Assembly (NCBI RefSeq): GCF_040054535.1 | Contig: NC_090793.1 | Coordinates: 19,866,001 to 19,930,000 of the forward strand | DNA length: 64,000 nt | DNA from: Antennarius striatus | Taxonomy: Eukaryota > Chordata > Actinopteri > Lophiiformes > Antennariidae | Direction of reading: 5' to 3' | Part shown: positions 1 to 8,904 of the stretch, in pieces | How the letters are laid out: each line of letters starts with the position of its first letter | Position numbering within the stretch: the stretch's first letter is position 1 | Notes under the pieces: generated by a model | What the model saw: only the letters and a program-made list of their open reading frames with translations | What the model was told of the DNA's origin: nothing | The model's database searches: none | Translations under genes and position numbers: made by a program

Positions 1-104
1 AAAAACGTGCAGAGCGGAGTGGGCGATTGGGCTGACCAGGAAAGGCCAGAGAAGCTTAAGTGGAGGTGGACATTGCCTCAGCTCAACTTTACGACCAGGT
101 AAAA

Positions 105-1318
105 CAATAAGCTGTTATTCATGTGGGAAGTCAGGTCATAAAGCAGCTCACTGCACTCACTGCACACTCACTAATTTTTGCAGCATACCTTTAGCCCCCG
201 TACCTCATCAGAAAGAGCGGTTGTGTGACGTTGAGGTGAATGGTAAAACATGTAGGGCTCTATTGATACTGCCGGCACACAAACATTGATTTAAAGGGGG
301 GTCGGGGTGGGTCGTTGGTATGCATGAGTGTGGTTCAGTTGTGCAAATTGAGTTTGCAGTGATAGACTGTATAAAATAGGAGCAGAAGGGAAGCAACTGG
401 TGGTTCCCAAACAGTTTAGATCAAAAGTGATGGAGCTGGGCCACGGTATTCCTATGGCGGGGCATTTTGGACGAGAAAAGACCTTAGCACGCATTCAGCA
501 AAGGTTTTTCTGGCCAGGCATTACCTGTACACAGGAGTTTGCAAAGATCTTGTAGCTCCTGTCCAGAGTGCCAGGTCACTGCTGGCATGAGAGTATCAGA
601 CAGAGCACCTTTATGTCCACCTCCACTGATAGATGAGTCATTTTCCCAGATTGCGATGGATATAGTTGGCCCATTGCTACCTAGCGGTTCAGGAAACCGG
701 TTTATCTTGGTCATTTGTGATTATGTAACTCGCTACCCTGAGGGATTTCCCGTTCGATCAATAAAAGCCAAACAGGTAGGTAAAGCACTAGGACAGCTTA
801 TTACACCAGTAGGCATTCTTAGGGAGATAATCACTGACCAAGGAACAAATTTCATGTCCACATTGTTAAGGCACACTTACAGGTTTTTGGGCATTAAGGC
901 AATACGCAGTACTCCTTATCATCCTCAAACAGACAGGTTAGTGGAGACTCAAGCGAATGCTTAGAAGATTGGTTAATGAAACTGGAAAGAACTGGGATGC
1001 CTGGCTTCCATACCTCCTGTTTGGGTACAGAGAAGTGCCACAAGCTTCTACTGGTTTTCCCCATTTATACTGTTATATGGAAAAGTGGTCAGAGGGCCCC
1101 TGAATGTACTGAGAGAGACGTGAAAGACGTTGTTGGGCACCTTAAATGAGGAAGTAGATGCTATGCTACGGTTGGGGGTGATAGTGCCCTCAGAGATTGC
1201 TTGGAGCAGTCCTACGGTCCTTGTACCAAAGAAAAGTGGACTGTTTGACTGTTACCCCCTCCCTCGCATTGATGACCTCTTGGACCGGCTAGGTCCAGCA
1301 AGATTCTTCTCTACTTTG
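105..1318 (+). mobile_element. Ty3/gypsy-type retrotransposon fossil, 5' part (Gmr1-like order)
   Basis: Degraded retroelement remnant. A CCHC zinc knuckle (C-x2-C-x4-H-x4-C) is readable at about 113-154. A weak aspartic-protease-like stretch follows near 220-290. An integrase region lies at about 430-1000, with the conserved DIVGP, TDQGTNF and PYHPQTDR-type blocks. The start of a reverse transcriptase (VIVPS, PLPRIDDLL) is at 1130-1318. Integrase therefore precedes reverse transcriptase. This order is normal for Ty1/copia, but the protein motifs look Ty3/gypsy-like, which fits the Gmr1-like gypsy group known from fish and other deuterostomes. The fossil is broken in many places and no LTRs were identified for it in the window. 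A short copia-like element interrupts it at 1319, and more reverse transcriptase resumes beyond 3082. Confidence 0.7.
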
Positions 1319-1500
1319 TGTTGAATATAGTACTTTTCAATATGTACCGCCAGTGGTGTCGCTGTTGCACTGCTGCTCTCTGTGCCACCTGTGTTTTCTA
1401 ATGCTGTAGCACTTCCGGTTCAGGTGTGTGTGAGATCGTTGTTATTGATGCTGTGTGTGTAGCTCCTGCTACAAGCTAATAAAAGCTCTGCCAAATAACA
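1319..1500 (+). repeat. 5' LTR of the copia-like element
   Basis: About 182 bp, starts with TG and ends with CA. It contains AATAAAAGC near 1479, a plausible polyadenylation context. The nearly identical partner is at 2902-3081. Confidence 0.75.
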
Positions 1501-1580
1501 ATAGGTTATGGGCCCAGATCGTCGCTAAAAAAGCTGTTGTACACGGTTGTGTGGGATAAACAGTGTTGTGGAAATTCACA

Positions 1581-2606
1581 ATGGAGGATAAGCTGTTTAT
1601 TGACCGGCTGAATGGACCAGAGAACTGGGCAACGTGGAAGTTTCAAATGGAACACTTGCTAAAGGCTAAAGGACTATGGGGTATGTTAATGGAGACAGAA
1701 ACGCTAGCTCAAGATGCTAACGCAGCAGCACAAGCTGAGTTCGCTAGACGGAGAGAGAAAGCATTCTCTATGTTGGTGCTGAACGTACGTACACCCCAGT
1801 TGTACCTGATAACAAGCTGCCAGACTCCCAAAGAGGCGTGGACCACCCTGAAAGCCCATTTTGAGAGAGACACCTTGGCAAATAAACTGTTTCTGAAGAA
1901 AAGATATTTCCGATGTGAAATGATGGAAGGAGATGCCTTAACTGATCATTTGAAACAGATGAAGGAGCTAACTGATCAGCTAGCAGCAATTGGATCTGTA
2001 ATTGAAGAGGAAAATCAAATTGTAACACTGTTGGGCAGTTTACCACCAAGCTATGCTACAATTGTCACTGCACTAGAAACAAAGATTGACAACCTGACAC
2101 TGAAGTTTGTTCAGCAAGCATTAATAAATGAAGAGCAAAAGCGGGTGAATGCTAATGGTTCAAGTGGTGCTATGCCAGGTGCTGGTGCATCAGCCATGTC
2201 ATCACAATTTCAAGGAAATGTGCGGGATAGCTCCAAGTCAGTGGGAGCGGTAGACAAAAGCACGTGGAAATGCTATAAATGTTGGAAAGAAGGCCACATA
2301 AAGCATGACTGTCCAAGCTTCAAAAATAAGACAAAAAGGAAAATTCACAAGGCTAAAAACATGACATGTGAGGATGAGGAAGACTCCTCTGAAAGTACTT
2401 TTGTAGTCAGAGAGGCTAGCACTGACAGACCGCGACAGGTTGAATGGATAATTGATTCTGGAGCATCAAAACACATGACCTGTGATAAAGACATTCTCCA
2501 AGGATACCAGCAATTCTCAAAAGCACAGTCTGTGAAACTAGGTGACGGCAGAGTTGTTGATGGCCTAGGAATTGGAAATGTCAACATGAAAATGACTTTC
2601 AAATGA
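1581..2606 (+). mobile_element. Copia-like gag/protease-start frame (fossil)
   Basis: The frame opens at the methionine at 1581 (an in-frame methionine also exists at 1563). The N-terminal half resembles the copia gag family (UBN2 type), with NWATWKFQMEHLL and the spaced DALTDHLKQMKELTDQL block. A CCHC knuckle (CYKCWKEGHIKHDC) lies at about 2270-2312, followed by WIIDSGASKHMT, the Ty1/copia protease active-site context, near 2446-2480. The downstream pol domains expected of a full copia element are not present before the 3' LTR. This is a fossil copy, and no host function is implied. Confidence 0.75.
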
Positions 2607-2901
2607 AGTCATGACGGATCTGTCTGTCACAGTGCATCAGTGGCTGCCAGCCTGTGGCACCAGCGCCTAGGTCACACCACAAAACTGAAGGAGTTAAAAG
2701 ATCTGGTAAATGGAGTGGACTTCTCCACAGAGAAAGAGATTAAATAAATAAATTAATAAATTAAAAAAACAACAGTATTTGAGAAAGGAAAAATGAAAGT
2801 TTTTGTTGTTGTTTAGAATTTATTGACAGTTTTGTGAAGGAGAGCACACTCTGTGATATTATTTAAAGGAGCTTAATACTAACTGAAAAGGTAAGTGGGA
2901 G

Positions 2902-3081
2902 TGTTGAATATAGTACTTTTCAATATGTACCTCCAGTGGTGTCGCTGATGCACTGATGCTCTCTGTGCCACCTGTGTTTTCTAATGCTGTAGCACTTCCG
3001 GTTCAGGTGTGTGTGAGATCGTTGTTATTGATGCTGTGTGTAGCTCCTGCTACAAGCTAATAAAAACTCTGCCAAATAACA
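2902..3081 (+). repeat. 3' LTR of the copia-like element
   Basis: Near-identical copy of the repeat at 1319-1500. A purine-rich stretch (AAGTGGGAG) directly precedes it and could be the polypurine tract. Confidence 0.75.
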
Positions 3082-3640
3082 ATACTTTAGACCTTAGCAA
3101 AGGTTATTGGCAGGCACCGCTAGCCAAGGAAGCAAGACCACACACTGCCTCTAGGACACCCTTTGGGCTCTTTCAATTCATGACCATGCCATTTGGCCTT
3201 CAGGGGGCGCCAGCAACACCCCAGTGTATGATGGACAAGGTGTTGCAGGGCTGTGAGGAGTTCGCAGCAGAATGCCTGGATGATGTCGTCGTTTAGTCGT
3301 TCATGGAAGCAGCTCCTGCATCACCTCGACACTGTCCTGGAGCGAATTCAGCAAGCTGGGCTACCAGTTAATGGTTCTAAGTGTGCCATTGCACGAAAGG
3401 TCCAGTATCTGGGCTACAGCATTGGTCCTGATGGTTTGAGACCACAGGTGGACAAGGTGGCAGCAGTTGAGAACTGTCCAGCCCCTCGATCACGGACGGC
3501 AGTGAGGTCCTTTCCTTTTCCTCATTGGCGGGTACCGTCAGTTTGTGCCAGATTTTGCAGACATGCCTATCGATTGACTGAAGTGACCCAAAACAAAAGA
3601 CAAACCCTTCCGGTGGACCCAGGAGTCCAATGACAGCTTG
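3082..3640 (+). mobile_element. Ty3/gypsy-type fossil, reverse-transcriptase part
   Basis: Reverse-transcriptase-like segments are readable beyond the nested element: LSKGYWQ, TPFGLFQFMTMPFGL-type and LDDV-type blocks between about 3086 and 3300, then a KCAIARKVQYLG-like block near 3380-3420. The fossil is degraded, and recognisable coding similarity fades by about 3640. It belongs with the integrase-bearing remnant upstream of 1318. Confidence 0.65.
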
Positions 3641-4640
3641 CAAATCAATAACCACAGTTGAAGTTAATATTGGCGTATCGACTGAAGTGATGCGCATATC
3701 TGTCCAGCAGGGGGCAGCAGAGCGACATCCCTTTTATCTGCATTCAAGATTTTGCTGGCATGTGGAATCCAAAATAAGGAGAGAGCGACTGTATCTCAAA
3801 CAGCTGGCATGTGAGCAGCTCCTATCTCCAGGTTCTCCTGCATGACTCTCCTTGTTGAGGGGATTATTCTCTCATGCTCATCGTTCCGATGTCTCCACAC
3901 ATCAGAACCGGTTTTTCCATCTCCACTGACAACCTTCACTTTGTCAGGCCTGGGGGGTTGGGGGGTGGGGGATAACTGAGTTCAAACCTTTGTTCAGTGC
4001 CTTTACCTTGACTCTGATTGACTCATGTTGAATATTTGTGACATCAGTTTCTCAGTCATGTGAACCGAAGCGCTTCTTCCCTCCTCTGTGTTTACAATTT
4101 CTGCATCTTTCAAATTTCAAACAGTTCTCGAAACTTTCCTGTGATTGGAACTGTTGACACAAAATGACGAGTTGCTCGTGATTTTTTTATTTTATTTTAT
4201 TTTATATACTGATTTTGATCCCCGAAGGGAATTTAAGAATGTCGCTATCATTAATTTATTAATCATTTATAAAACTCTAACAAGAAAAATAAACAGTTTT
4301 GTACACTTGTTGAACTTCCTGGATGGATTACGTATTTCATGAGCGCTGGAAAAACCCCGGGACTCCTTCTTTCCTTTTTTTTTTTACATCTTTGGATCCT
4401 TAAGCGTCGACAAATTTACATTTTGTTGTGAACAGACGAACAAACGCTGGTGAATTGAGGTAATAAAATGGACAGAACAGCTGATTCAGTGACGTCAGAG
4501 CAGCTGGGAAACAAAGTGCTAGTTAGGGAGTGATTTCTGTTTTTTTCAGACTTCTTCAACAATCATTTACATTCAGTTCACAAAGATTTTAAGAGAAAAC
4601 AATATTGATTCTTCAACACCCACTAAGAATAAATTGAAAA
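3641..4640. other. Intergenic, no gene seen
   Basis: About 1 kb without a supported gene. It contains a short TTTTA-rich run near 4185-4205, then a block (GATCCCCGAAGGGAATTT, about 4217-4234) resembling a widely dispersed fish retroposon 3' tail (compare 28698, 29175 and 63325). AATAAA-type words occur on both strands. The right end may be 3' UTR of the small - strand gene starting at 4737. Confidence 0.4.
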
Positions 4641-4736
4641 TAGACGTTTAAAAAGTCCACTGAGGATCCTGCTGGTCCCGAGAGTCTGTTGGCCGCTTTA
4701 CTTCCAACGGCCGTCGGTCGAGTTTTTCACATGATG

Positions 4737-6724
4737 TCAGACTCGGATGATTTTCTTTACGGACAGGCTGAAGTCCACGTTCGGCTGAAGCGTCTGGATC
4801 ATAGCGGAGACCTGAAAAACACAGAAAACCCGGAACACATCAAGTTCTGCCGCGCGTCCGAGCAGCGATGGTGAAGACGCAGCAAGACGAACCAAAACGC
4901 ACCAAGACGCACAAGACGCACCAAAACGCACCAAGACGCAGCAAGACGAACCAAAACGCACCAAGACGCAGCAAGACGAACCAAAACGCACCAAGACGCA
5001 CAAGACGCACCAAAACGCACCAAAACGCACCAAGACGCAGCAAGACGCACCAAAACGCACCAAAACGCACCAAGACGCACCAAAACGCACCAAGACGCAC
5101 GAAGACGCACCAAGACGCACAAGACGCACCAAAACGCACCAAGACGCACCAAAACGCACCAAAACGCACCAAGACGCACCAAGACGCAGCAAGACGCACC
5201 AAAACGCACCAAAACGCACCAAGACGCACCAAGACGCACCAAAACGCACCAAGACGCACGAAGACGCACGAAGACGCACAAGACGCACCAAAACGCACCA
5301 AGACGCAGCAAGACGCACCAAGACGCACCAAGACGCACCAAGACGCACCAAGACGCACCAAGACGCACCAAGACGCACCAAGACGCACCAAGACGCACCA
5401 AAACGCACCAAGACGCACCAAGACGCACCAAAACGCACCAAGACGCAGCAAGACGCACCAAAACGCACCAAAACGCACCAAGACGCACCAAGACGCACCA
5501 AAACGCACCAAGACGCACGAAGACGCACCAAGACGCACAAGACGCACCAAAACGCACCAAGACGCACCAAAACGCACCAAAACGCACCAAGACGCACCAA
5601 GACGCACCAAGACGCACCAAGACGCACCAAGACGCACCAAGACGCACCAAAACGCACCAAAACGCACCAAGACGCACCAAGACGCACCAAGACGCACCAA
5701 AACGCACCAAAACGCACCAAGACGCAGCAAGACGCAGCAAGACGCACCAAAACGCACCAAGACGCAGCAAGACGCACCAAAACGCACCAAAACGCACCAA
5801 GACGCACCAAGACGCACCAAAACGCACCAAGACGCACGAAGACGCACCAAAACGCACCAAGACGCACCAAAACGCACCAAAACGCACCAAGACGCACCAA
5901 GACGCACCAAGACGCACCAAGACGCACCAAGACGCACCAAGACGCACCAAGACGCACCAAGACGCACCAAAACGCACCAAGACGCACCAAAACGCACCAA
6001 GACGCACCAAAACGCACCAAGACGCTGCGTTTTGGTGCGTCTTGATGCGACTTGGTGCGTCTTAGCTGCGCGCCGCGGTGCGTCTTCATCCTCGTAGTTA
6101 AGACGCACAGGGGCGCGCACTGAAGACGCACAGGGGCGCGCACTGAAGACGCACCGGGGCGCGCACTGAAGACGCACAGGGGCGCGCACTGAAGACGCAC
6201 AGGGGCGCGCACTGAAGACGCACAGGGGCGCGCACTGAAGACGCACAGGGGCGCGCACTGAAGACGCACAGGGGCGCGCACTGAAGACGCACAGGGGCGC
6301 GCACTGAAGACGCTCCGGGGCGCGCACTGAAGACGCGTCGGAGCTCGTTACCTGTCTCAGGATCGGACCGATTGTGTCGCTGTTTATCTCCACGTTGGAT
6401 CTGACAGCAGCCTGGAGGATCGCCACAACTGTGGGGCAAATAAAACAAACTTTAAATGAAATGAAAGCTCCTCCCCCGTCCGGCTGAACTGAATTCCCCC
6501 TGAAGGCTCCTACTCTCGTCCGCTGACCCAGGTGACGGTAGGACCTGCGGGACCGCGGATGCGGTGGTGGAAGTGAGCGCTGCGGGGACACACGACAGAA
6601 TGACTCTTTACACATTTAACAGGATCTACTTTTTAAAACAACCGCAGATTTTTTTGCGGGTGTACTCACGCTCTTGCGCCGCACATGAGGCCAAACATCC
6701 GAGCAGGAGCAGGAGCAGCAGCAT
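4737..6724 (-). CDS. Small secreted-protein candidate, 3 coding exons, unassigned
   Basis: I do not recognise this gene. Exons on the - strand are 6724-6670, 6428-6352 and 4811-4737, giving 68 residues. Exon 1 encodes a textbook signal peptide (MLLLLLLLGCLASCAAQE) and ends in phase 1 at a GTGAGT donor. Exon 2 has a CCCCACAG acceptor and a GTAACG donor. Exon 3 has a TTTTTCAG acceptor and ends KKIIRV then TGA. The ATG has G at -3. The predicted mature part, about 50 residues, has no cysteine and looks like two amphipathic segments of similar shape, AILQAAVRSNVEI and AMIQTLQPNVDF. Intron 2 (4812-6351) is almost entirely minisatellite. Phases and splice sites agree throughout, which argues for a real gene, but no homology was checked. 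It lies just downstream of ccdc39 on the same strand. It may be a fish-specific peptide or a decaying gene. Confidence 0.5.
4868..6024. repeat. 10-bp minisatellite array (CCAAGACGCA unit), about 115 copies
   Basis: The sequence is a near-continuous run of a 10-bp unit with common variants CCAAAACGCA, GCAAGACGCA and CGAAGACGCA, plus occasional shortened units, forming higher-order patterns. Stop codons are absent from several frames, so long low-complexity open frames appear on both strands; these are artefacts. The array fills intron 2 of the small - strand gene. Confidence 0.97.
6025..6098. repeat. Inverted block of the minisatellite unit
   Basis: Units here run in the opposite orientation (GGTGCGTCTT, TTGGTGCG), facing the array on the left. 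The boundary near 6024 is an inverted repeat that could fold into a hairpin. A short unique stretch follows before the 23-bp array. Confidence 0.85.
6099..6340. repeat. 23-bp minisatellite array, about 10 copies
   Basis: The unit is GAAGACGCACAGGGGCGCGC plus ACT, with start-to-start spacing of 23 bp. It contains the AAGACGCAC core of the neighbouring 10-bp array, so one array probably seeded the other. It is GC-rich and CpG-rich, and lies next to the donor site of exon 2 of the small secreted gene. Confidence 0.95.
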
Positions 6725-7159
6725 GTCGGACGGTTAACAGAAGATGCGTGAAGACGGAGGCGGTGAGTGTTGCGTGACTCTGGCACCGAGCCTCCGCTGG
6801 TTTGAGTTCCACCAGCAGGAAACGAAGAGGAAAAACCTCCCACGGGGTGTGGCGGGACAATCACTGCTCCGGTTCATGTGTCAGGTGTGTGTGTGTGTGT
6901 GTGTGTGTGCGTGTGTGTGTGTGTGTTATTTCCATTGTGTAAAGCACTTTTTGTCAACTTAGTATTGTTTTTTAGACAGGTTCTGCCTTTATTAGATCAT
7001 CCTGAGAGATTATAGGAGACAGAATGGCGGGTTGGTGTTTAGTGAAGGTTTACAGACATGAATGAGAAATATAGAAATGACTTTATTAGTGAAGAATTCT
7101 CTTTGACACAGGGATGACGTCACATCCTCTTTATTGTGAAACAAGTCATTCCTCTAGAT
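6725..7159. other. Spacer between small secreted gene and hAT-like element
   Basis: It contains the presumed 5' UTR/promoter side of the - strand gene at 4737-6724 and a GT repeat at about 6883-6926. No additional coding region is supported. Confidence 0.5.
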
Positions 7160-7883
7160 CAGGGGGGGTCTAACTCATTTCCACTGAGGGCCACATCAGC
7201 ATGTCTGTCCTCAAAGGGCCAGATGTAACTAATAAATGTAACTAAATGTAACTCAGTGTAATGTAACTAAATGTAACTACTCCTTAATGTAACTAATAAA
7301 TGTAACTAAATGTAACTCAGTGTAATGTAACTAAATGTAACTACTCCTTAATGTAACTAATAAATGTAACTAAATGTAACTCAGTGTAATGTAACTAAAT
7401 GTAACTACTCCTTAATGTAACTAATAAATGTAACTAAATGTAACTCAGTGTAATGTAACTAAATGTAACTACTCCTTAATGTAACTAATAAATGTAACTA
7501 AATGTAACTCAGTGTAATGTAACTAAATGTAACTACTCCTTAATGTTAAATAACTGAATTTCTGACTGATTCTAGTTCCAAACATTACAGTTAGACAGAA
7601 AAAACATGTTTGTTTGTTTCTCTGTTCTAACATAAATCCTTTTAATTTGTCAGGTTATTAAACCCACAGAACTCCATCAATCAAGGATCAAACTATCAAT
7701 CAATAAAGAAAAATAACATCAGACACAAGTTAGGACGTTAACTTTGTTCACAATGGTTAAAATGGGCTTGGTTATTGCATTGTGGGAAATGTAGTACACT
7801 TTTGACATTTTTTTTCAACACTCTGACTCTAGCGGGCCACATAAATTGATGTGCAGGGCCACATTTGGCCCCAGGGCCTTGAG
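7160..7883. mobile_element. hAT-like non-autonomous DNA element (MITE)
   Basis: The left end CAGGGGGGGTCTAACTC and the right part GGGCCACATAAATTGATG ... GGCCACATTTGGCCCC with CCTTGAG match the ends of a common fish hAT-type MITE. An 8-bp near-repeat (CTCTAGAT at 7152-7159, CTCTAGAC at 7884-7891) could be the target-site duplication, but the right terminus is incomplete, so this boundary is uncertain. There is no transposase. The interior carries a 64-bp tandem array. It lies 3' of ccdc39. Confidence 0.6.
7222..7550. repeat. 64-bp tandem repeat, about 5 copies
   Basis: The unit contains ATGTAACTAAATGTAACT and CAGTGTAATG. Successive CAGTGTA starts lie 64 bp apart (7254, 7318). Copies are nearly identical, implying recent expansion. 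The array sits inside the hAT-like element. Confidence 0.95.
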
Positions 7884-8031
7884 CTCTAGACTTTGATAAA
7901 TATAATTCCTCAAATACACACATCACACCACCACGACTGTGTTCAACACGTCTGACATGTAGAGAAATAAATCCTCATTAATCTGTTACCATTCAACCAT
8001 CAGACTAAACCCAACCGACAAACGGGTTCTT

Positions 8032-8873
8032 TTATTTCTTGCTGCTGGCGGATCCTGATCTTCTGGAGGAGGTGTGAGGAGGGGAGGTGACGGTCAGGTC
8101 CAAGCCCAGCTCCACTGTCTTCAGCGTGGGGGAGTGAAGCGAGGATACCCTGGGGGTGCTGCCGGCCGACGACATGGGGCTAAAGAAGAAGAAGAGTCAC
8201 ACGAAACATCCAAACAGAGAGAATCCTGACCTCCCTGGAGCATCCCTGACCTCCGTGGAGACGAGCGGCGCCCGGAGGCGGTGCTGAAGCTCCTGCCGCT
8301 GGTGGGGGTGGAAGACGTGGAGGGGAGCGACAGACCGGCCTGAGAGAACACGACACACACACGAGAGGAAGAACCGGTTCCACCTAAAAGCTCTCAGAGA
8401 AGCAATGAGGGAACGTTTCCCGCTTCTCACCTGCAGGAAGTACTCCTCCAGCACTGATCTGAGGTCGGGCCGGCCCTCCAGGGACTCGTTCAGCATCTTG
8501 TTGATGCTCCTGTTGAATTCCTTCAGCTCCTTCAGTCTAATGTCCTGCTCCTCGAAAGTCTCGGTCCGGGTTTTCCTGGCAGAGCGGATCTCTTTGGTCA
8601 ACTTGGAACCCTAGAAACCAACAGAATGGAGTCAGACCTGCTCAAGAACGCATTCCAGATCTCTGTACGGCTTGTGGAGCATTCTAGACTCATTAAACAC
8701 TGATCTGGGACCTGTTTTGAGGCTCGACTGATTTTCTCCTCCTGGGAGACGATCTCTTTTCTCAGGACGCTGACGACCGATCGCTTTTGATCGCTCTCCG
8801 TTTTCTCCGCCTGCATTTCTTGCTGCAGATTCTCAGAGGTTGAGTTCATTTCCTGGACATGAAGAGTGGCACA

Positions 8874-8904
<31 letters not shown>

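Larger units (their letters stand above)
1319..3081 (+). mobile_element. Short Ty1/copia-like LTR element nested in the gypsy fossil
   Basis: Direct repeats of about 180 bp, starting TGTTGAATATAG and ending near AATAACA, lie at 1319-1500 and 2902-3081. They differ by about four substitutions and one 2-bp indel, roughly 2 percent, so the insertion is fairly young. The target sequence TACTTT is visible on both sides, consistent with a short target-site duplication. The interior is only about 1.4 kb and holds a gag-type frame but no recognisable integrase, reverse transcriptase or RNase H, so this is a short, presumably non-autonomous copy. It sits inside a reverse-transcriptase segment of an older gypsy-type fossil. 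Confidence 0.75.

Noticed and set aside
4737-6615. Long open frames (over 400 codons) across the 10-bp array on both strands
   Set aside because: A 10-bp unit without stop words leaves several frames open. The predicted products are pure repeats (for example CVLVRLGA or TKTHQNAP runs), and real splice sites instead treat the region as an intron.
7222-7550. Regular 64-bp repeat as a CRISPR-like array
   Set aside because: Units are contiguous with no unique spacers, and the context is a vertebrate genome inside a hAT-like element.
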